64,000 nt of DNA from Shinella sp. WSJ-2 (lineage in GTDB: Bacteria; Pseudomonadota; Alphaproteobacteria; Rhizobiales; Rhizobiaceae): NCBI RefSeq assembly GCF_003432075.1, contig NZ_QWBU01000002.1:558001-622000 (forward strand), given 5' to 3'. Below, in pieces: positions 37,330-46,701 of the stretch. The notes below the pieces were generated by a model that searched no databases, had not been told where the DNA came from, and was given only the letters and a program-made list of their open reading frames with translations. The translations under genes were made by a program, and so were the position numbers. The first letter of the stretch is position 1. Each line of letters opens with the position of its first letter.

Positions 37330-38312
37330 TGAAGCTTCTTCTCAAGAATCGCGAGATGCTGCTGGTCGTCGCGATTATCGCGCTGCTGGCGCTGATCGCT
37401 ATGCGCTTCCCGCCCTTCGTGGCGCCCGGCAATCTCGCCAATGTCTATAATGACACGTCGATCCTGATCATCCTAGCACTCGGCCAGATGGCCGTCATCC
37501 TGACACGCTGTATCGATCTCTCCATGGCCGCCAATCTCGCGCTGTCGGGCATGGCTGCGGCGATGCTGAACGCGGCCTTCCCCGGCCTGCCGGTGCCCCT
37601 GATCATCCTCACTGCCGTCGCCCTCGGCGCGGCTCTCGGCTCGATCAACGGCCTGCTCGTCTGGAAGCTCGATATTCCGCCGATCGTCGTAACGCTCGGC
37701 ACGCTCACCATCTATCGCGGCTTAATCTTCCTTCTGTCTGGCGGCGCCTGGATCAATGCGCACCAAATGAGTGATGCCTTTAAGGCCCTGCCACGCACCA
37801 GCATCCTCGGCTTCCCGCTACTCTCCTGGCTGTCGCTGGTCATCATCGCCATCATGGTCGTCGTGATGCGCCGCACGCCGCTCGGCCGCGCCTTCTTCGC
37901 GCTCGGCGGCAATCCCCATGCGGCGGTCTATACCGGCATCGATGTCGGCCGCACGCGCTTTCTCGCCTATTGTCTTTCGGGCACGCTCGCCGGCCTTTCG
38001 GGTTATCTCTGGGTCTCGCGCTATGCGGTCGCCTATGTCGATATCGCGGCCGGCTTCGAGCTCGATATCATCGCGGCCTGTGTCATCGGCGGCGTGTCGA
38101 TTGCCGGTGGCATCGGCTCGGTCGGCGGCGCGGTGCTCGGCGCACTGTTCCTCGGCGTCATCAAGAATGCGCTGCCCGTCATCAACATCTCGCCCTTCGC
38201 CCAGATGGCGATCTCAGGCGCGGTCATCATCATCGCCGTCGCCGTCAATGCGCGCGCCGAAAAGCGCAAGGGCCGGGTCATTCTCAGGAAAGCGGAGGCC
38301 GCCCATGGCTGA
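37329..38312 (+). CDS. rhaP: Rhamnose ABC transporter permease 1
   Basis: CUT2-family permease of 327 residues with about 8-10 transmembrane helices. Family blocks include ILTRCIDLSMAANLALSGM, near the N terminus, and FFALGGNPHAAVYTGIDV, followed by FLAYCLSGTLAGL. It forms the channel with RhaQ. ATG 37329 shares one base with the rhaT stop; the last bases overlap the rhaQ start, so rhaT-rhaP-rhaQ are translationally coupled. Confidence 0.92.
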   Translation: MKLLLKNREMLLVVAIIALLALIAMRFPPFVAPGNLANVYNDTSILIILALGQMAVILTRCIDLSMAANLALSGMAAAMLNAAFPGLPVPLIILTAVALGAALGSINGLLVWKLDIPPIVVTLGTLTIYRGLIFLLSGGAWINAHQMSDAFKALPRTSILGFPLLSWLSLVIIAIMVVVMRRTPLGRAFFALGGNPHAAVYTGIDVGRTRFLAYCLSGTLAGLSGYLWVSRYAVAYVDIAAGFELDIIAACVIGGVSIAGGIGSVGGAVLGALFLGVIKNALPVINISPFAQMAISGAVIIIAVAVNARAEKRKGRVILRKAEAAHG

Positions 38313-39309
38313 CGTCCAGACGATTGCGCGCCACATTCCCGACCGGCTGGAAAGCCGCGGCGCGCGCCTCATCAAGAGCTGGGAGACGCTGCTGGTCGCC
38401 GTGGCGCTGGCGATCTTCCTGGTGAACTCCTTCGCCTCGCCCTATTTCCTCGATCCATGGAACCTGTCGGACGCGACGTTTAACTTCACCGAAAAGGCGA
38501 TGATCGCCTTTGCCATGGCGCTGGTCATCATATCGGGCGAAATCGATCTCTCCGTCGCCTCGATCATCGCGCTCACCTCGACGGTGATGGGCTATGCCGT
38601 GCAACTCGGCTTCGATACGCCCGCGCTCGTCATGATCGGCCTTGCCACCGGTCTCCTCTGCGGCGCCTTCAACGGCCTGCTGGTCACCGGCCTTGGCCTG
38701 CCTTCCATCGTCGTCACCATCGGCACGATGAGCCTCTTCCGGGGCCTGTCCTTCCTCATCCTCGGCGACCAGGCCTTCACCGGCTATCCGGCAAGCTTCT
38801 CCTGGTTCGGCCAGGGCTATGTTTGGTGGGTCTTCTCCTTCGAATTCTGCCTCTTCGCAGCACTTGCGGTGATCTACGGCGTCGTGCTGCACAAGACGAA
38901 TTTCGGCCGCGCCGTCTATGCCATCGGCAACAACCAGACCGCCGCGCTGTTCTCCGGCGTGCGTGTCGGCCGGGTGAAATTCGTGCTGTTCCTGCTGACC
39001 GGCCTGATGGCGGCCATCGCCTCGATCTGCCTGACGGCCCGCCTCGGCTCGACGCGCCCCTCCATCGCGCTCGGCTGGGAGCTGGAAGTGGTGACGATGG
39101 TCGTGCTCGGCGGGGTCAACATTCTCGGTGGCTCCGGCACCATTCCCGGCGTCGTGCTGGCGGCCCTCATCATGGGCATGGTGACGTTCGGCTTCGGATT
39201 GCTCAACGTGCCTGGCATCGTGATGTCGATCTTCATCGGCTTGCTTCTGATCTCCGTGATCGCGCTTCCGATCCTCTATCGCCGTTTCCGCGGCCGCAGG
39301 AGCCATTGA
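38305..39309 (+). CDS. rhaQ: Rhamnose ABC transporter permease 2
   Basis: Second CUT2 permease, 334 residues. ALVIISGEIDLSVASIIALT and AIGNNQTAALFSGVRVGRV are the family motifs. ATG 38305 lies inside the end of rhaP (8-base overlap), preceded by GGAGG, and starts a hydrophilic N-terminal stretch before the first helix near residue 30. A heterodimeric channel with RhaP is expected. Confidence 0.92.
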   Translation: MADVQTIARHIPDRLESRGARLIKSWETLLVAVALAIFLVNSFASPYFLDPWNLSDATFNFTEKAMIAFAMALVIISGEIDLSVASIIALTSTVMGYAVQLGFDTPALVMIGLATGLLCGAFNGLLVTGLGLPSIVVTIGTMSLFRGLSFLILGDQAFTGYPASFSWFGQGYVWWVFSFEFCLFAALAVIYGVVLHKTNFGRAVYAIGNNQTAALFSGVRVGRVKFVLFLLTGLMAAIASICLTARLGSTRPSIALGWELEVVTMVVLGGVNILGGSGTIPGVVLAALIMGMVTFGFGLLNVPGIVMSIFIGLLLISVIALPILYRRFRGRRSH

Positions 39310-39312
39310 GCC

Positions 39313-39627
39313 ATGGAGAAATATGCGTTTCGCATGCGGCTCAATCCCGGCTGCGCGGCCGAATATAAGGCGCGGCACGATGCGATCTGGCCGGAGCTTT
39401 CGGCGCTTTTGAAGGAGGCCGGCGTCTCCGATTATTCCATCCATCTCGACGAGGAGACGAATCTGCTCTTCGGCGTGCTCTGGCGGCGCGACAACCACAC
39501 GATGGCGGACCTGCCGAACCATCCCGTCATGAAGCGCTGGTGGGCGCATATGGCCGATATCATGCAGACGAAGCCGGACAATGAGCCCGTCGCCGTGCCG
39601 CTCGTCACCGTCTTCCATATGGATTGA
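39313..39627 (+). CDS. rhaU: L-rhamnose mutarotase
   Basis: A 104-residue dimeric alpha/beta-barrel enzyme interconverting the anomers of L-rhamnose. Blocks: [20 protein letters not shown] (catalytic His in RHDAIWPEL), [17 protein letters not shown] and [15 protein letters not shown]. It starts 4 bases after rhaQ and ends 5 bases before rhaK. In R. leguminosarum rhaU is part of the same operon. Confidence 0.95.
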   Translation: MEKYAFRMRLNPGCAAEYKARHDAIWPELSALLKEAGVSDYSIHLDEETNLLFGVLWRRDNHTMADLPNHPVMKRWWAHMADIMQTKPDNEPVAVPLVTVFHMD

Positions 39628-39631
39628 GCCG

Positions 39632-40993
39632 ATGAAGACCATTGCCGTTGTCGATATCGGCAAGACGAATGCCAAGGTCGTGCTGGTCGATGGCGAGACT
39701 TTTCGCGAGGTCGCCGCCCGCACCATGCCGAATGGCGTGGTCAACGCCGCGCCCTATCCGCATTTCGACACGGAAAAGCTTTGGGCCTTCATCGTCGAAA
39801 GCCTTGCCGCGCTGAACCGAGAGCGCCCGATCGACGCTATCTCCGTCACGACGCACGGTGCGACCGCAGCCCTGGTCGGAGAGGATGGCAACCTTGTCCT
39901 GCCCGTCTTGGACTACGAGCATGAAGGCCCGCAGGAGGCTGCGGAGGCCTATCGAAAGATCCGTCCGTCCTTCGCGGAGAGCGGGACGCCGATCATGCCT
40001 ATGGGCCTCAATGCCGGCTTGCAGATTTACTGGCAGTCAAAGCGTTTTCCAGAAGCCTTCGCCAGAACGCGCCACATCCTGATGTATGCACAATACTGGT
40101 CTTTCCGTCTGACCGGCGTCGCCGCCAGCGAAGTGACCTCTCTTGGCTGCCATGCCGATCTCTGGGAACCGCGCAACGGCCGCTTCTCCAGTCTTGTGAA
40201 AGACGAGGGCTGGACGGGCCTGATGCCGCCGGCGCGCAAGGCAGGCGATACGCTCGGGCAGATCCTAACCGAAATCGCGGCGGCGACGGGGCTCAGACCC
40301 GACGTGTCCGTCCATTGCGGCATCCACGATTCCAACGCCTCGCTGCTGCCCTACGTGCTGACGCGAAAGGCGCCCTATGCGGTCGTCTCTACCGGCACCT
40401 GGGTCGTGGTCATGGCGATCGGCGCACGGCCCGTCGTGTTGGACGAGGCGCGCGATACGCTCATCAACGTTAACGCGCTCGGCGATCCCGTGCCGTCCTC
40501 CCGCTTCATGGGCGGCCGTGCCTTTTCGACGCTCGGCGGCAAGTCCGGCGACCTGCCGACCGCCGCCATTGCGTCCGTGCTGGAGCGTGGCGCGATGCTG
40601 CTGCCGTCGATGCCGGAGGAGTCGGGACCCTATCCCGGGCAAAAGGCGCGCTGGACCTTTGCGCGCGAAGCCTTGAGCGAAGGCGAGGCGCAGGCCGTGA
40701 TTGCCTTCCACCTCGCGCTGATGACGACGACCTGCCTCGATCTCATCGGTGCCGATGGCCCCGTCATCGTCGAGGGACCGTTTGCGGCCAACAGGGCCTT
40801 CCTGATGATGCTGGGAGCGGCGACGGGCCGGGACGTGCTGGCCGGTGGCAGCGCGACGGGCACGAGCATCGGCGCCGCCTGCCTTGCAGCGGGACGCGCA
40901 CCGGAGCCGGCGCTGGTTTCGGTGACGCAAGATCTGCCGCCAGGCGCGGCCGGCTATGCGGCGTGCTGGCGCGCGCTCGCCGACGAGGCGTGA
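39632..40993 (+). CDS. rhaK: L-rhamnulose/rhamnose sugar kinase (FGGY family)
   Basis: A 453-residue FGGY carbohydrate kinase: N-terminal VDIGKTNAKVVLVDG (phosphate loop) and later VSTGTWVVVM. By pathway it phosphorylates the sugar so that RhaD can cleave it. In R. leguminosarum RhaK is also needed for transport by the rhamnose ABC system, an established and unusual link. ATG 39632; last gene of the rhamnose unit, ending before a short inverted repeat. Confidence 0.9.
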   Translation: MKTIAVVDIGKTNAKVVLVDGETFREVAARTMPNGVVNAAPYPHFDTEKLWAFIVESLAALNRERPIDAISVTTHGATAALVGEDGNLVLPVLDYEHEGPQEAAEAYRKIRPSFAESGTPIMPMGLNAGLQIYWQSKRFPEAFARTRHILMYAQYWSFRLTGVAASEVTSLGCHADLWEPRNGRFSSLVKDEGWTGLMPPARKAGDTLGQILTEIAAATGLRPDVSVHCGIHDSNASLLPYVLTRKAPYAVVSTGTWVVVMAIGARPVVLDEARDTLINVNALGDPVPSSRFMGGRAFSTLGGKSGDLPTAAIASVLERGAMLLPSMPEESGPYPGQKARWTFAREALSEGEAQAVIAFHLALMTTTCLDLIGADGPVIVEGPFAANRAFLMMLGAATGRDVLAGGSATGTSIGAACLAAGRAPEPALVSVTQDLPPGAAGYAACWRALADEA

Positions 40994-41006
40994 GGATGTT
41001 TGCTGG

Positions 41007-41024
41007 CGGGTTTTAGAAAACCCG
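41007..41024. terminator. Inverted repeat between rhaK and the 37-residue ORF
   Basis: CGGGTTTT-AG-AAAACCCG, 13 bases after the rhaK stop. On either strand the stem contains a T run, and it overlaps the stop codon of the convergent small ORF. Probably a weak two-way terminator. Confidence 0.5.
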
Positions 41025-41126
41025 GGCCTTGGCCGGGGCGCGGCCGGCGTCGATATCGAGAAGAAGCGTGATGGCGGCCAACGTTACCGCTGCAATCACC
41101 GTGGCGCCCAATGCCAGAACAATCAT
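41013..41126 (-). CDS. 37-residue predicted membrane microprotein
   Basis: A short ORF on the minus strand starting ATG 41126 and ending TAA 41013. It encodes 37 residues: MIVLALGATVIAAVTLAAIT followed by LLLD, a single hydrophobic helix, then a basic tail ending in ARVF. GGGGGA lies 7 bases before the ATG on the minus strand, a strong ribosome site, and a 16-bp palindrome CTGACATCATTGTCAG (41139-41154) lies just upstream. Codon use is G+C-rich in third positions like real genes. Not proven; function unknown. Confidence 0.5.
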   Translation of the reverse strand: MIVLALGATVIAAVTLAAITLLLDIDAGRAPAKARVF

Positions 41127-41506
41127 TGTCCGTTCCCCCTGACATCATTGTCAGTACATAGAGACACCCTACGCGCGCGAGCTTGCGTGTGCCTGACGTT
41201 AAGGCGGTATGTTTAATTTTAGCGATCCCCGAAGCAAGCCATAAAGCATTAACCTTCAGGCAAGGAATTAACCATAAACATGGTTCTACACGTCGGAATG
41301 GGAAATTCGCCATTTCTCACCCAGGCATGATGCCGACCCGCCGTACCGGACCAAAGCCGGTATTCGAGTTTCACAGAATTTGATCATGGATCGACGGGTG
41401 CCCCGTGCTTTGAGAGCACGTTTGGTTTGCAACCTTTCCGCCATGCGAGAATTCGGTCGGTTCGCTCACAAGCGCAACCGGGCATCGTTGGTTTGGGAGC
41501 ATACTG
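41127..41506. promoter_or_regulatory. Control region of the che operon
   Basis: About 380 bases, A+T-rich near 41200-41290, between the divergent 37-residue ORF and icpA. It holds TTAACC at 41249-41254 and TTAACCAT at 41268-41275 (CtrA-type half-sites on one strand), and a leader hairpin CGTGCT/AGCACG at 41404-41420 followed by TTTGGTTT. No other gene seen. Confidence 0.45.
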
Positions 41507-43114
41507 GTGCAGGAAATGCCGTCAGAAAACGCTCGAACGGGACAGGCAGCCAGCCTGCGCGACCGTTTGCGCTTTGCCGGCGTCGAAGCAGCCCAGGGCG
41601 AAACGCTCCGCCGCCACCGCCAGACGCTCGAACGGCATGTCGAAACGGCCCTTCGCGATCTCTTCCAGCGCTTCCAGACTTTTCCCGATGCCGCCCGCCA
41701 TTTCCAGAGCGAGCGGCAGATCGACCGCCTGCACGACCTCCAGAGCTCCCACTGGAGCGTCCTGACCGACGCGCGTTTCGACGGCCTCTATGCCGAGCGG
41801 GTGAAAGTCCTCTCCGACAGCGAAAGCCAGATGGGCCTCGACCCGCGCTGGCGCATTGCCGGCCATTCGGTCGTTCTCGAAACGGTCGTCTCCGGCCTGA
41901 TCGAGGAATACTGGCCGAAATCCATCCTGCCCGGCGCCGGCAAGGCCCGCCGCAAGGAACTGACCGAACTCGTCTCCGCCTTCATCCGCACCGCCATGGT
42001 CGATGCGGAAATCGGCGTTTCGCTGCGCTTCAACGAACTGCGTCACGCTCATGGAAGGGCGCTCACCGAACAGCGTCGCGAAGATCGCGCCGAACTCGAC
42101 CGCGTCTTCGGCGAAACGATCCGCAGCCTCTCGACCCTCGATTTTTCTGCCCGCGTTTCCGGCGAGATGCCCGAGGCGTGGCGTGACATGGCCGATACGC
42201 TGAACGGCGCGCTGGACGAGATCCAAAAGCACCTGGTTTCCGCCGGAGACCGTGCCACGGAAAGCGTCCGCCTCGTCGGCGCGCTTGCTTCCGGGGCAGG
42301 CAGCCTTTCGGCCCGTTCGGCCGAGCAATCGGCAAGCCTCATCGAAACAGCCAACGCGCTCGGTGCCATTGTCGGGCGCGTGCGCCAGACGCTTGACGAG
42401 ACCCGCAAGGCCCAGTCCGCTGCGCTCGCAACGCAGGATTCGGTGACGCGGAGCGGCAATATCGTCGGCGAGGCCATGTCGGCGATGGCCGATATTGAGG
42501 CGTCGGCGGAAAAGATCGGCCAGATCATCGGCGTCATCGACGAGATCGCCTTCCAGACCAACCTCCTGGCGCTAAACGCCGGCATCGAGGCGGCCCGCGC
42601 CGGCGACAGTGGTCGCGGCTTCGCCGTCGTCGCGCAGGAAGTGCGCGCGCTCGCCCAGCGCTCTGCGGACGCGGCGCGCGAGATCAAGCAGCTCGTCACC
42701 AGCACCAAGTCACAGGTCGAGACCGGCGTCGAGCATGTACACCGCACGCAGGATGCGATCGGCAACATCGTGCGCCAGGTCGAGGGTATCAATGACGCGA
42801 TCACCGGCATCGTGCGTGAGAGCGCCGTTGATGCCGAAGGGCTCGACGGCGTCACGGCCGAGATCGGCCGCACCAGCCGCGCGCTGGAGGCCGATGCATC
42901 GGATGCCGGCCGCATCGGTTCCGAAGGTCAGGACCTTCACACTGTCATCCTCGAACTCGGCCGTACGATCCGCGAATTCCGCGTTTCGGCACAGCGCGAT
43001 GCCCGCCCGGTCCGCCCGGCCCCGGTCACGGCGCCCGCCGCTGTAGAGCCCATGGCGGCGGATGCCGCTCCCCTCGACTTCCTGACGGCGCGGGCCGTTG
43101 GCTTTGGAGGGTGA
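41507..43114 (+). CDS. icpA: Cytoplasmic chemoreceptor-like protein with globin-type sensor domain
   Basis: A 535-residue soluble methyl-accepting-type protein, homologous to IcpA at the head of the Sinorhizobium che operon. Residues about 20-175 look like a globin-coupled sensor domain ([14 protein letters not shown] is the globin-sensor block). The position of the proximal haem His is Glu106, so haem binding by that route seems lost. A HAMP-like linker and the MCP signalling hairpin ([20 protein letters not shown]) follow. No membrane helix and no CheR-binding pentapeptide. GTG 41507 has GGGAG seven bases upstream; ATG 41516 is the alternative. Confidence 0.9.
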   Translation: MQEMPSENARTGQAASLRDRLRFAGVEAAQGETLRRHRQTLERHVETALRDLFQRFQTFPDAARHFQSERQIDRLHDLQSSHWSVLTDARFDGLYAERVKVLSDSESQMGLDPRWRIAGHSVVLETVVSGLIEEYWPKSILPGAGKARRKELTELVSAFIRTAMVDAEIGVSLRFNELRHAHGRALTEQRREDRAELDRVFGETIRSLSTLDFSARVSGEMPEAWRDMADTLNGALDEIQKHLVSAGDRATESVRLVGALASGAGSLSARSAEQSASLIETANALGAIVGRVRQTLDETRKAQSAALATQDSVTRSGNIVGEAMSAMADIEASAEKIGQIIGVIDEIAFQTNLLALNAGIEAARAGDSGRGFAVVAQEVRALAQRSADAAREIKQLVTSTKSQVETGVEHVHRTQDAIGNIVRQVEGINDAITGIVRESAVDAEGLDGVTAEIGRTSRALEADASDAGRIGSEGQDLHTVILELGRTIREFRVSAQRDARPVRPAPVTAPAAVEPMAADAAPLDFLTARAVGFGG

Positions 43115-43115
43115 G

Positions 43116-43259
43116 ATGGCGAAGCGGCAACCCAGACACTGGTTCTCCACGACGCGCAGCCTCGCCTCGGAAGACGGCCTGCCGCCCGCGCCGAACGGGG
43201 GAACGATGACCTCAGACAGACGCAGCCCCAGAAACTGGCTCACACAAGGAACCCGGTAA
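43116..43259 (+). CDS. 47-residue ORF between icpA and cheS
   Basis: Starts one base after the icpA stop, with GGAGG five bases before ATG 43116, and its TAA overlaps the cheS ATG (TAATG), so it sits like a translationally coupled operon gene. The 47-residue product is basic, with Arg clusters, and has an internal repeat: RQPRHWFSTTR near the start and SPRNWLTQGTR at the C terminus. The matching DNA contains two dyads CCAG-N3-CTGG (43132-43142, 43228-43238), so a noncoding role is also possible. I know of no described homologue. Confidence 0.55.
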   Translation: MAKRQPRHWFSTTRSLASEDGLPPAPNGGTMTSDRRSPRNWLTQGTR

Positions 43260-43558
43260 TGGCGAGCAAGAAAGCCGCTCAGAAAAGTTTAAGCCTTGCC
43301 CCCGTGCTCGATCTCAACGAGGCGACGGCGCTGCACCAGCAGCTCATGGGCCTCAAGGGCAATCCGCTCGTCATCGACGCCTCAGCGGTCGAGCGGGTCG
43401 GCGCGCTCTGTGTCCAGGTTCTGATGGCCGGCGCCAAGAGCTGGGAGGAGGAAGGCAAGCCTTTCACCTTCGGCAAGGTTTCCGATCCTTTCATGAAGAC
43501 AATGCAACTTATTGGCGTGAATATTGATCACTTGCTGGCACAGGAGGCTGGGCAATGA
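43259..43558 (+). CDS. cheS: STAS-domain chemotaxis protein CheS
   Basis: A 99-residue single STAS domain: LAPVLDLNEATALHQQLMGL and LVIDASAVERVGALCVQVLM, like an anti-sigma antagonist fold. In S. meliloti the protein at this position (CheS) binds CheA and speeds loss of phosphate from CheY1, ending the signal. The Ser/Thr phosphorylation site of SpoIIAA is replaced by Ala (DASAVERVGAL), so it is not expected to be a phosphoswitch. It overlaps the preceding and following frames. Confidence 0.88.
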   Translation: MASKKAAQKSLSLAPVLDLNEATALHQQLMGLKGNPLVIDASAVERVGALCVQVLMAGAKSWEEEGKPFTFGKVSDPFMKTMQLIGVNIDHLLAQEAGQ

Positions 43559-43920
43559 AGAAAAAAGTTTTGACCGTGGATGATTCCAGAACGATCCGGA
43601 ACATGCTTCTCGTGACCCTCAACAATGCGGGTTTCGAGACGATCCAGGCGGAAGACGGCGTTGAAGGCCTTGAAGTTCTCGAGAATGCCAATCCTGACGT
43701 CATCGTCACCGACATCAACATGCCGCGCCTCGACGGCTTCGGCTTCATTGAGGGCGTGCGCCGCAACGAGAAGTTTCGGGCCATCCCGATCCTCGTTCTG
43801 ACCACCGAAAGCGATGCCGAGAAGAAGAACCGCGCCCGCCAGGCCGGTGCGACGGGCTGGATCGTCAAGCCCTTCGATCCGACCAAGCTGATCGACGCAA
43901 TCGAGCGCGTAACCGCCTAA
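43555..43920 (+). CDS. cheY1: Chemotaxis response regulator CheY1 (phosphate sink)
   Basis: A 121-residue single-domain receiver: acidic pocket VDDSRT, phosphoacceptor Asp53 in VTDINMP, Thr in VLTTES and Lys in WIVKPFDP. In S. meliloti CheY1 is the sink that drains phosphate from CheY2 through CheA, replacing the missing CheZ. Its start overlaps the cheS stop by 4 bases. Confidence 0.93.
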   Translation: MKKKVLTVDDSRTIRNMLLVTLNNAGFETIQAEDGVEGLEVLENANPDVIVTDINMPRLDGFGFIEGVRRNEKFRAIPILVLTTESDAEKKNRARQAGATGWIVKPFDPTKLIDAIERVTA

Positions 43921-43943
43921 TCCCTCAGCCAGGATTATTCCCG

Positions 43944-46229
43944 ATGGATATGAACGAAATCAAAGAGATCTTTTTCCAGGAATGCGAGGAGCAGCTCGCC
44001 GAACTGGAATCCGGTCTCTTGAAGTTGAATGACGGGGATCGCGACCCGGAAACGGTCAACGCCGTGTTCCGTGCCGTGCATTCGATCAAAGGCGGTGCCG
44101 GTGCATTCGGCCTCGATGACCTCGTCTCCTTCGCCCACGTGTTCGAGACGACACTGGATTGCGTTCGATCCAACAAGCTGGAGCCGACCCAGGATGTCCT
44201 GAAGGTCATGCTCAAGTCGGCCGACGTCTTGGCCGACCTGACAAATGCGGCACGCGACGGCGGAAGCGTCGACGAAGCGCGCAGCCGCACCCTGATCCGC
44301 GAACTTGAGGCGCTCGCCCATGGCGAGGTTCCGGCCGCGGCCGAAGCCCCGGCCCCGAAGCCCGCAGCCGCAGCTCCCAAGGCGGCCGCCCCGGCGCCGG
44401 TCGTGGTTGAAAAGCCTGCCGTGAACGACGAAGGCTTCCAGCCCATTCCCTTCTCCTTCGGTGATTTCGACGACGAGCCGGCAACTCATTACGTGCCGAC
44501 CGTCCAGATCGCCTTCAAGCCGAAGAAAGACCTCTACGCCAAGGGCAATGAAGCGGTTCTCCTGCTGCGCGACGTCTCCCGCCTCGGCGAGATGAGCGTC
44601 TACTGTGACATGGATGCCCTGCCGACGCTCGACAAGATGAACCCGGAGGAAGCCTATTTCTCCTGGAAGATCTCGGTCACCACCGAAAAGGGCGAGGACG
44701 GCGTGCGCTCCGTCTTCGAATTCGCCGAGTGGGATTGCGATCTCGATATCCAGACCATCGAGGAAGACGTCGTCGGCGAGGTGACGGAAAACGAAGAGCA
44801 GCCGATGCAGCCGGTGCCCTTCGACCTATCGATGCTCGATGAAGGCGCGTCCGTTGCCAGCGACGAGCCGGCTGTTATGGAAAGCGACGCGGCCGCCGCC
44901 GTCGCCGCTGCCGAAACCGCCACCAAGGTCGCGCAGGCCGCGAGCCGCGCTGCCGACAATAAAGCGGCCTCCGCTGCTGCCTCAGCCGCAAGTGCTGCCC
45001 AGGCCAACCAGGCCGCTGCCGCAGGCCAGACGATCCGCGTCGACCTCGACCGCGTCGACCGCCTGATCAACCTCGTAGGCGAACTCGTGATCAACCAGGC
45101 GATGCTCTCGCAGAGCGTCGTCGAGAATGACACCAACGGCACATCCTCGATCAATATGGGTCTCGAGGAGCTCCAGCAGCTCACCCGCGAGATCCAGGAT
45201 TCGGTCATGGCCATCCGCGCGCAGCCGGTAAAGCCCGTCTTCCAGCGCATGGCCCGTACCGTCCGCGAAATCGCCGATATCACCGGCAAGTCGGTCCGCC
45301 TCATCACCGAGGGCGAAAACACCGAAGTCGACAAGACGGTCATCGACAAGCTCGCCGAACCGCTGACTCATATGATCCGAAACGCGGTGGACCATGGCCT
45401 CGAAATGCCGGAGAAGCGTGAAGCCCTCGGCAAGAACCCAGAAGGCACGGTTCGCCTGACGGCGAAGCATCGTTCGGGCCGTATCGTCATCGAACTGGCC
45501 GACGACGGCGCCGGTATCAACCGCGAGAAGGTGCGCCAGAAGGCTATCGACAATGACCTGATCGCGGCCGACGCCAACCTGTCGGACGAGGAAATAGACA
45601 ACCTGATCTTCCATGCCGGCTTCTCGACCGCCGACAAGGTTTCGGACCTGTCCGGCCGCGGGGTGGGCATGGACGTCGTCAAGCGCTCGATCCAGGCGCT
45701 CGGCGGCCGCATCTCGATCTCCTCGAAGCCCGGCCAGGGCTCCGTCTTCACCATGAGCCTGCCGCTGACGCTCGCCGTTCTCGACGGCATGGTGGTCACG
45801 GTCGCCGGTCAGACGCTCGTCGTGCCGCTGACGGCCATTGTCGAGACGCTGCAGCCGGAAGCCTCCGCCATTCACTCCTTCGGCGCTTCGCAGCGGCTCA
45901 TTTCGATCCGCAATTCGTTCTGCCCGCTGGTGGATGTCGGCCGGATTCTCAATTTCCGCGCCACGCAGGCCAATCCGATCGAGGGTGTCGCCCTCCTCGT
46001 CGAATCGGAAGGCGGCGGCCAGCGTGCCCTTATGGTCGATGCAATCCAGGGTCAGCGTCAGGTCGTGATCAAGAGCCTGGAAGCAAACTATACCCACGTA
46101 CCGGGAATCGCTGCCGCGACCATTCTCGGCGACGGCCGCGTGGCACTCATCCTGGACGTCGATGCGGTGGTTGCCGCCTCGCGCGGCCAGTCCCTGAAAC
46201 AAGACGTCTCGCTTGCTGCCACGGGTTGA
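43944..46229 (+). CDS. cheA: Chemotaxis histidine kinase CheA
   Basis: A 761-residue kinase with the full P1-P5 layout: Hpt domain (1 to about 105, His46 in [14 protein letters not shown]), P2 regulator-binding domain (about 185-285), a long Ala-rich linker (about 313-360), dimer domain P3 ([20 protein letters not shown]), ATPase P4 ([21 protein letters not shown]) and the CheW-like P5 from about residue 610. It phosphorylates CheY1, CheY2 and CheB. Confidence 0.97.
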   Translation: MDMNEIKEIFFQECEEQLAELESGLLKLNDGDRDPETVNAVFRAVHSIKGGAGAFGLDDLVSFAHVFETTLDCVRSNKLEPTQDVLKVMLKSADVLADLTNAARDGGSVDEARSRTLIRELEALAHGEVPAAAEAPAPKPAAAAPKAAAPAPVVVEKPAVNDEGFQPIPFSFGDFDDEPATHYVPTVQIAFKPKKDLYAKGNEAVLLLRDVSRLGEMSVYCDMDALPTLDKMNPEEAYFSWKISVTTEKGEDGVRSVFEFAEWDCDLDIQTIEEDVVGEVTENEEQPMQPVPFDLSMLDEGASVASDEPAVMESDAAAAVAAAETATKVAQAASRAADNKAASAAASAASAAQANQAAAAGQTIRVDLDRVDRLINLVGELVINQAMLSQSVVENDTNGTSSINMGLEELQQLTREIQDSVMAIRAQPVKPVFQRMARTVREIADITGKSVRLITEGENTEVDKTVIDKLAEPLTHMIRNAVDHGLEMPEKREALGKNPEGTVRLTAKHRSGRIVIELADDGAGINREKVRQKAIDNDLIAADANLSDEEIDNLIFHAGFSTADKVSDLSGRGVGMDVVKRSIQALGGRISISSKPGQGSVFTMSLPLTLAVLDGMVVTVAGQTLVVPLTAIVETLQPEASAIHSFGASQRLISIRNSFCPLVDVGRILNFRATQANPIEGVALLVESEGGGQRALMVDAIQGQRQVVIKSLEANYTHVPGIAAATILGDGRVALILDVDAVVAASRGQSLKQDVSLAATG

Positions 46230-46236
46230 TTATCCA

Positions 46237-46701
46237 ATGTCGTACGCGGTCAACAATCACAGTCACGGACGCGAACTGATCGCCTTCAGGATCGGCGATC
46301 AGGAGTTCTGCGTGAACATCATGTCGGTCCGGGAGATCCGCGGCTGGACGCCGGCCACGTCGATGCCGCATGCGCCGCCTTACGTGCTCGGCATCATCAA
46401 CCTGCGCGGCGCCGTGCTGCCGATCGTTGACCTGTCGCTCCGGCTCGGTATGAAGCCGGCCGAGCCGACGGTGCGCCATGTCATCATCGTCGCCCAGGTC
46501 GGGCCGAAGGTGGTCGGCCTGCTTGTCGACGCGGTGTCCGACATCCTGACCGTGACCGACGACAACATGCAACCGACGCCCGACATCGCCAATGAAGTGG
46601 CAAAGGCCTATGCCCGCGGTATCTTCGCCCTCGAAGGGCGGATGATCTGCAATATCGAACTCGATGCCCTGTTCCCGCATTCGGAAAGCGAAGCTGCATG
46701 A
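46237..46701 (+). CDS. cheW: Chemotaxis coupling protein CheW
   Basis: A 154-residue scaffold joining CheA to receptors: [20 protein letters not shown], then [20 protein letters not shown] and [16 protein letters not shown] 46237 lies 7 bases after the cheA stop. Its TGA overlaps the cheR start (ATGA). Confidence 0.96.
   Translation: MSYAVNNHSHGRELIAFRIGDQEFCVNIMSVREIRGWTPATSMPHAPPYVLGIINLRGAVLPIVDLSLRLGMKPAEPTVRHVIIVAQVGPKVVGLLVDAVSDILTVTDDNMQPTPDIANEVAKAYARGIFALEGRMICNIELDALFPHSESEAA

Noticed and set aside
41380-42186. A 268-codon plus-strand frame overlapping the start of icpA
   Set aside because: It is a shifted frame of icpA, rich in Arg and Pro, with no ribosome site; icpA itself has clear domains.
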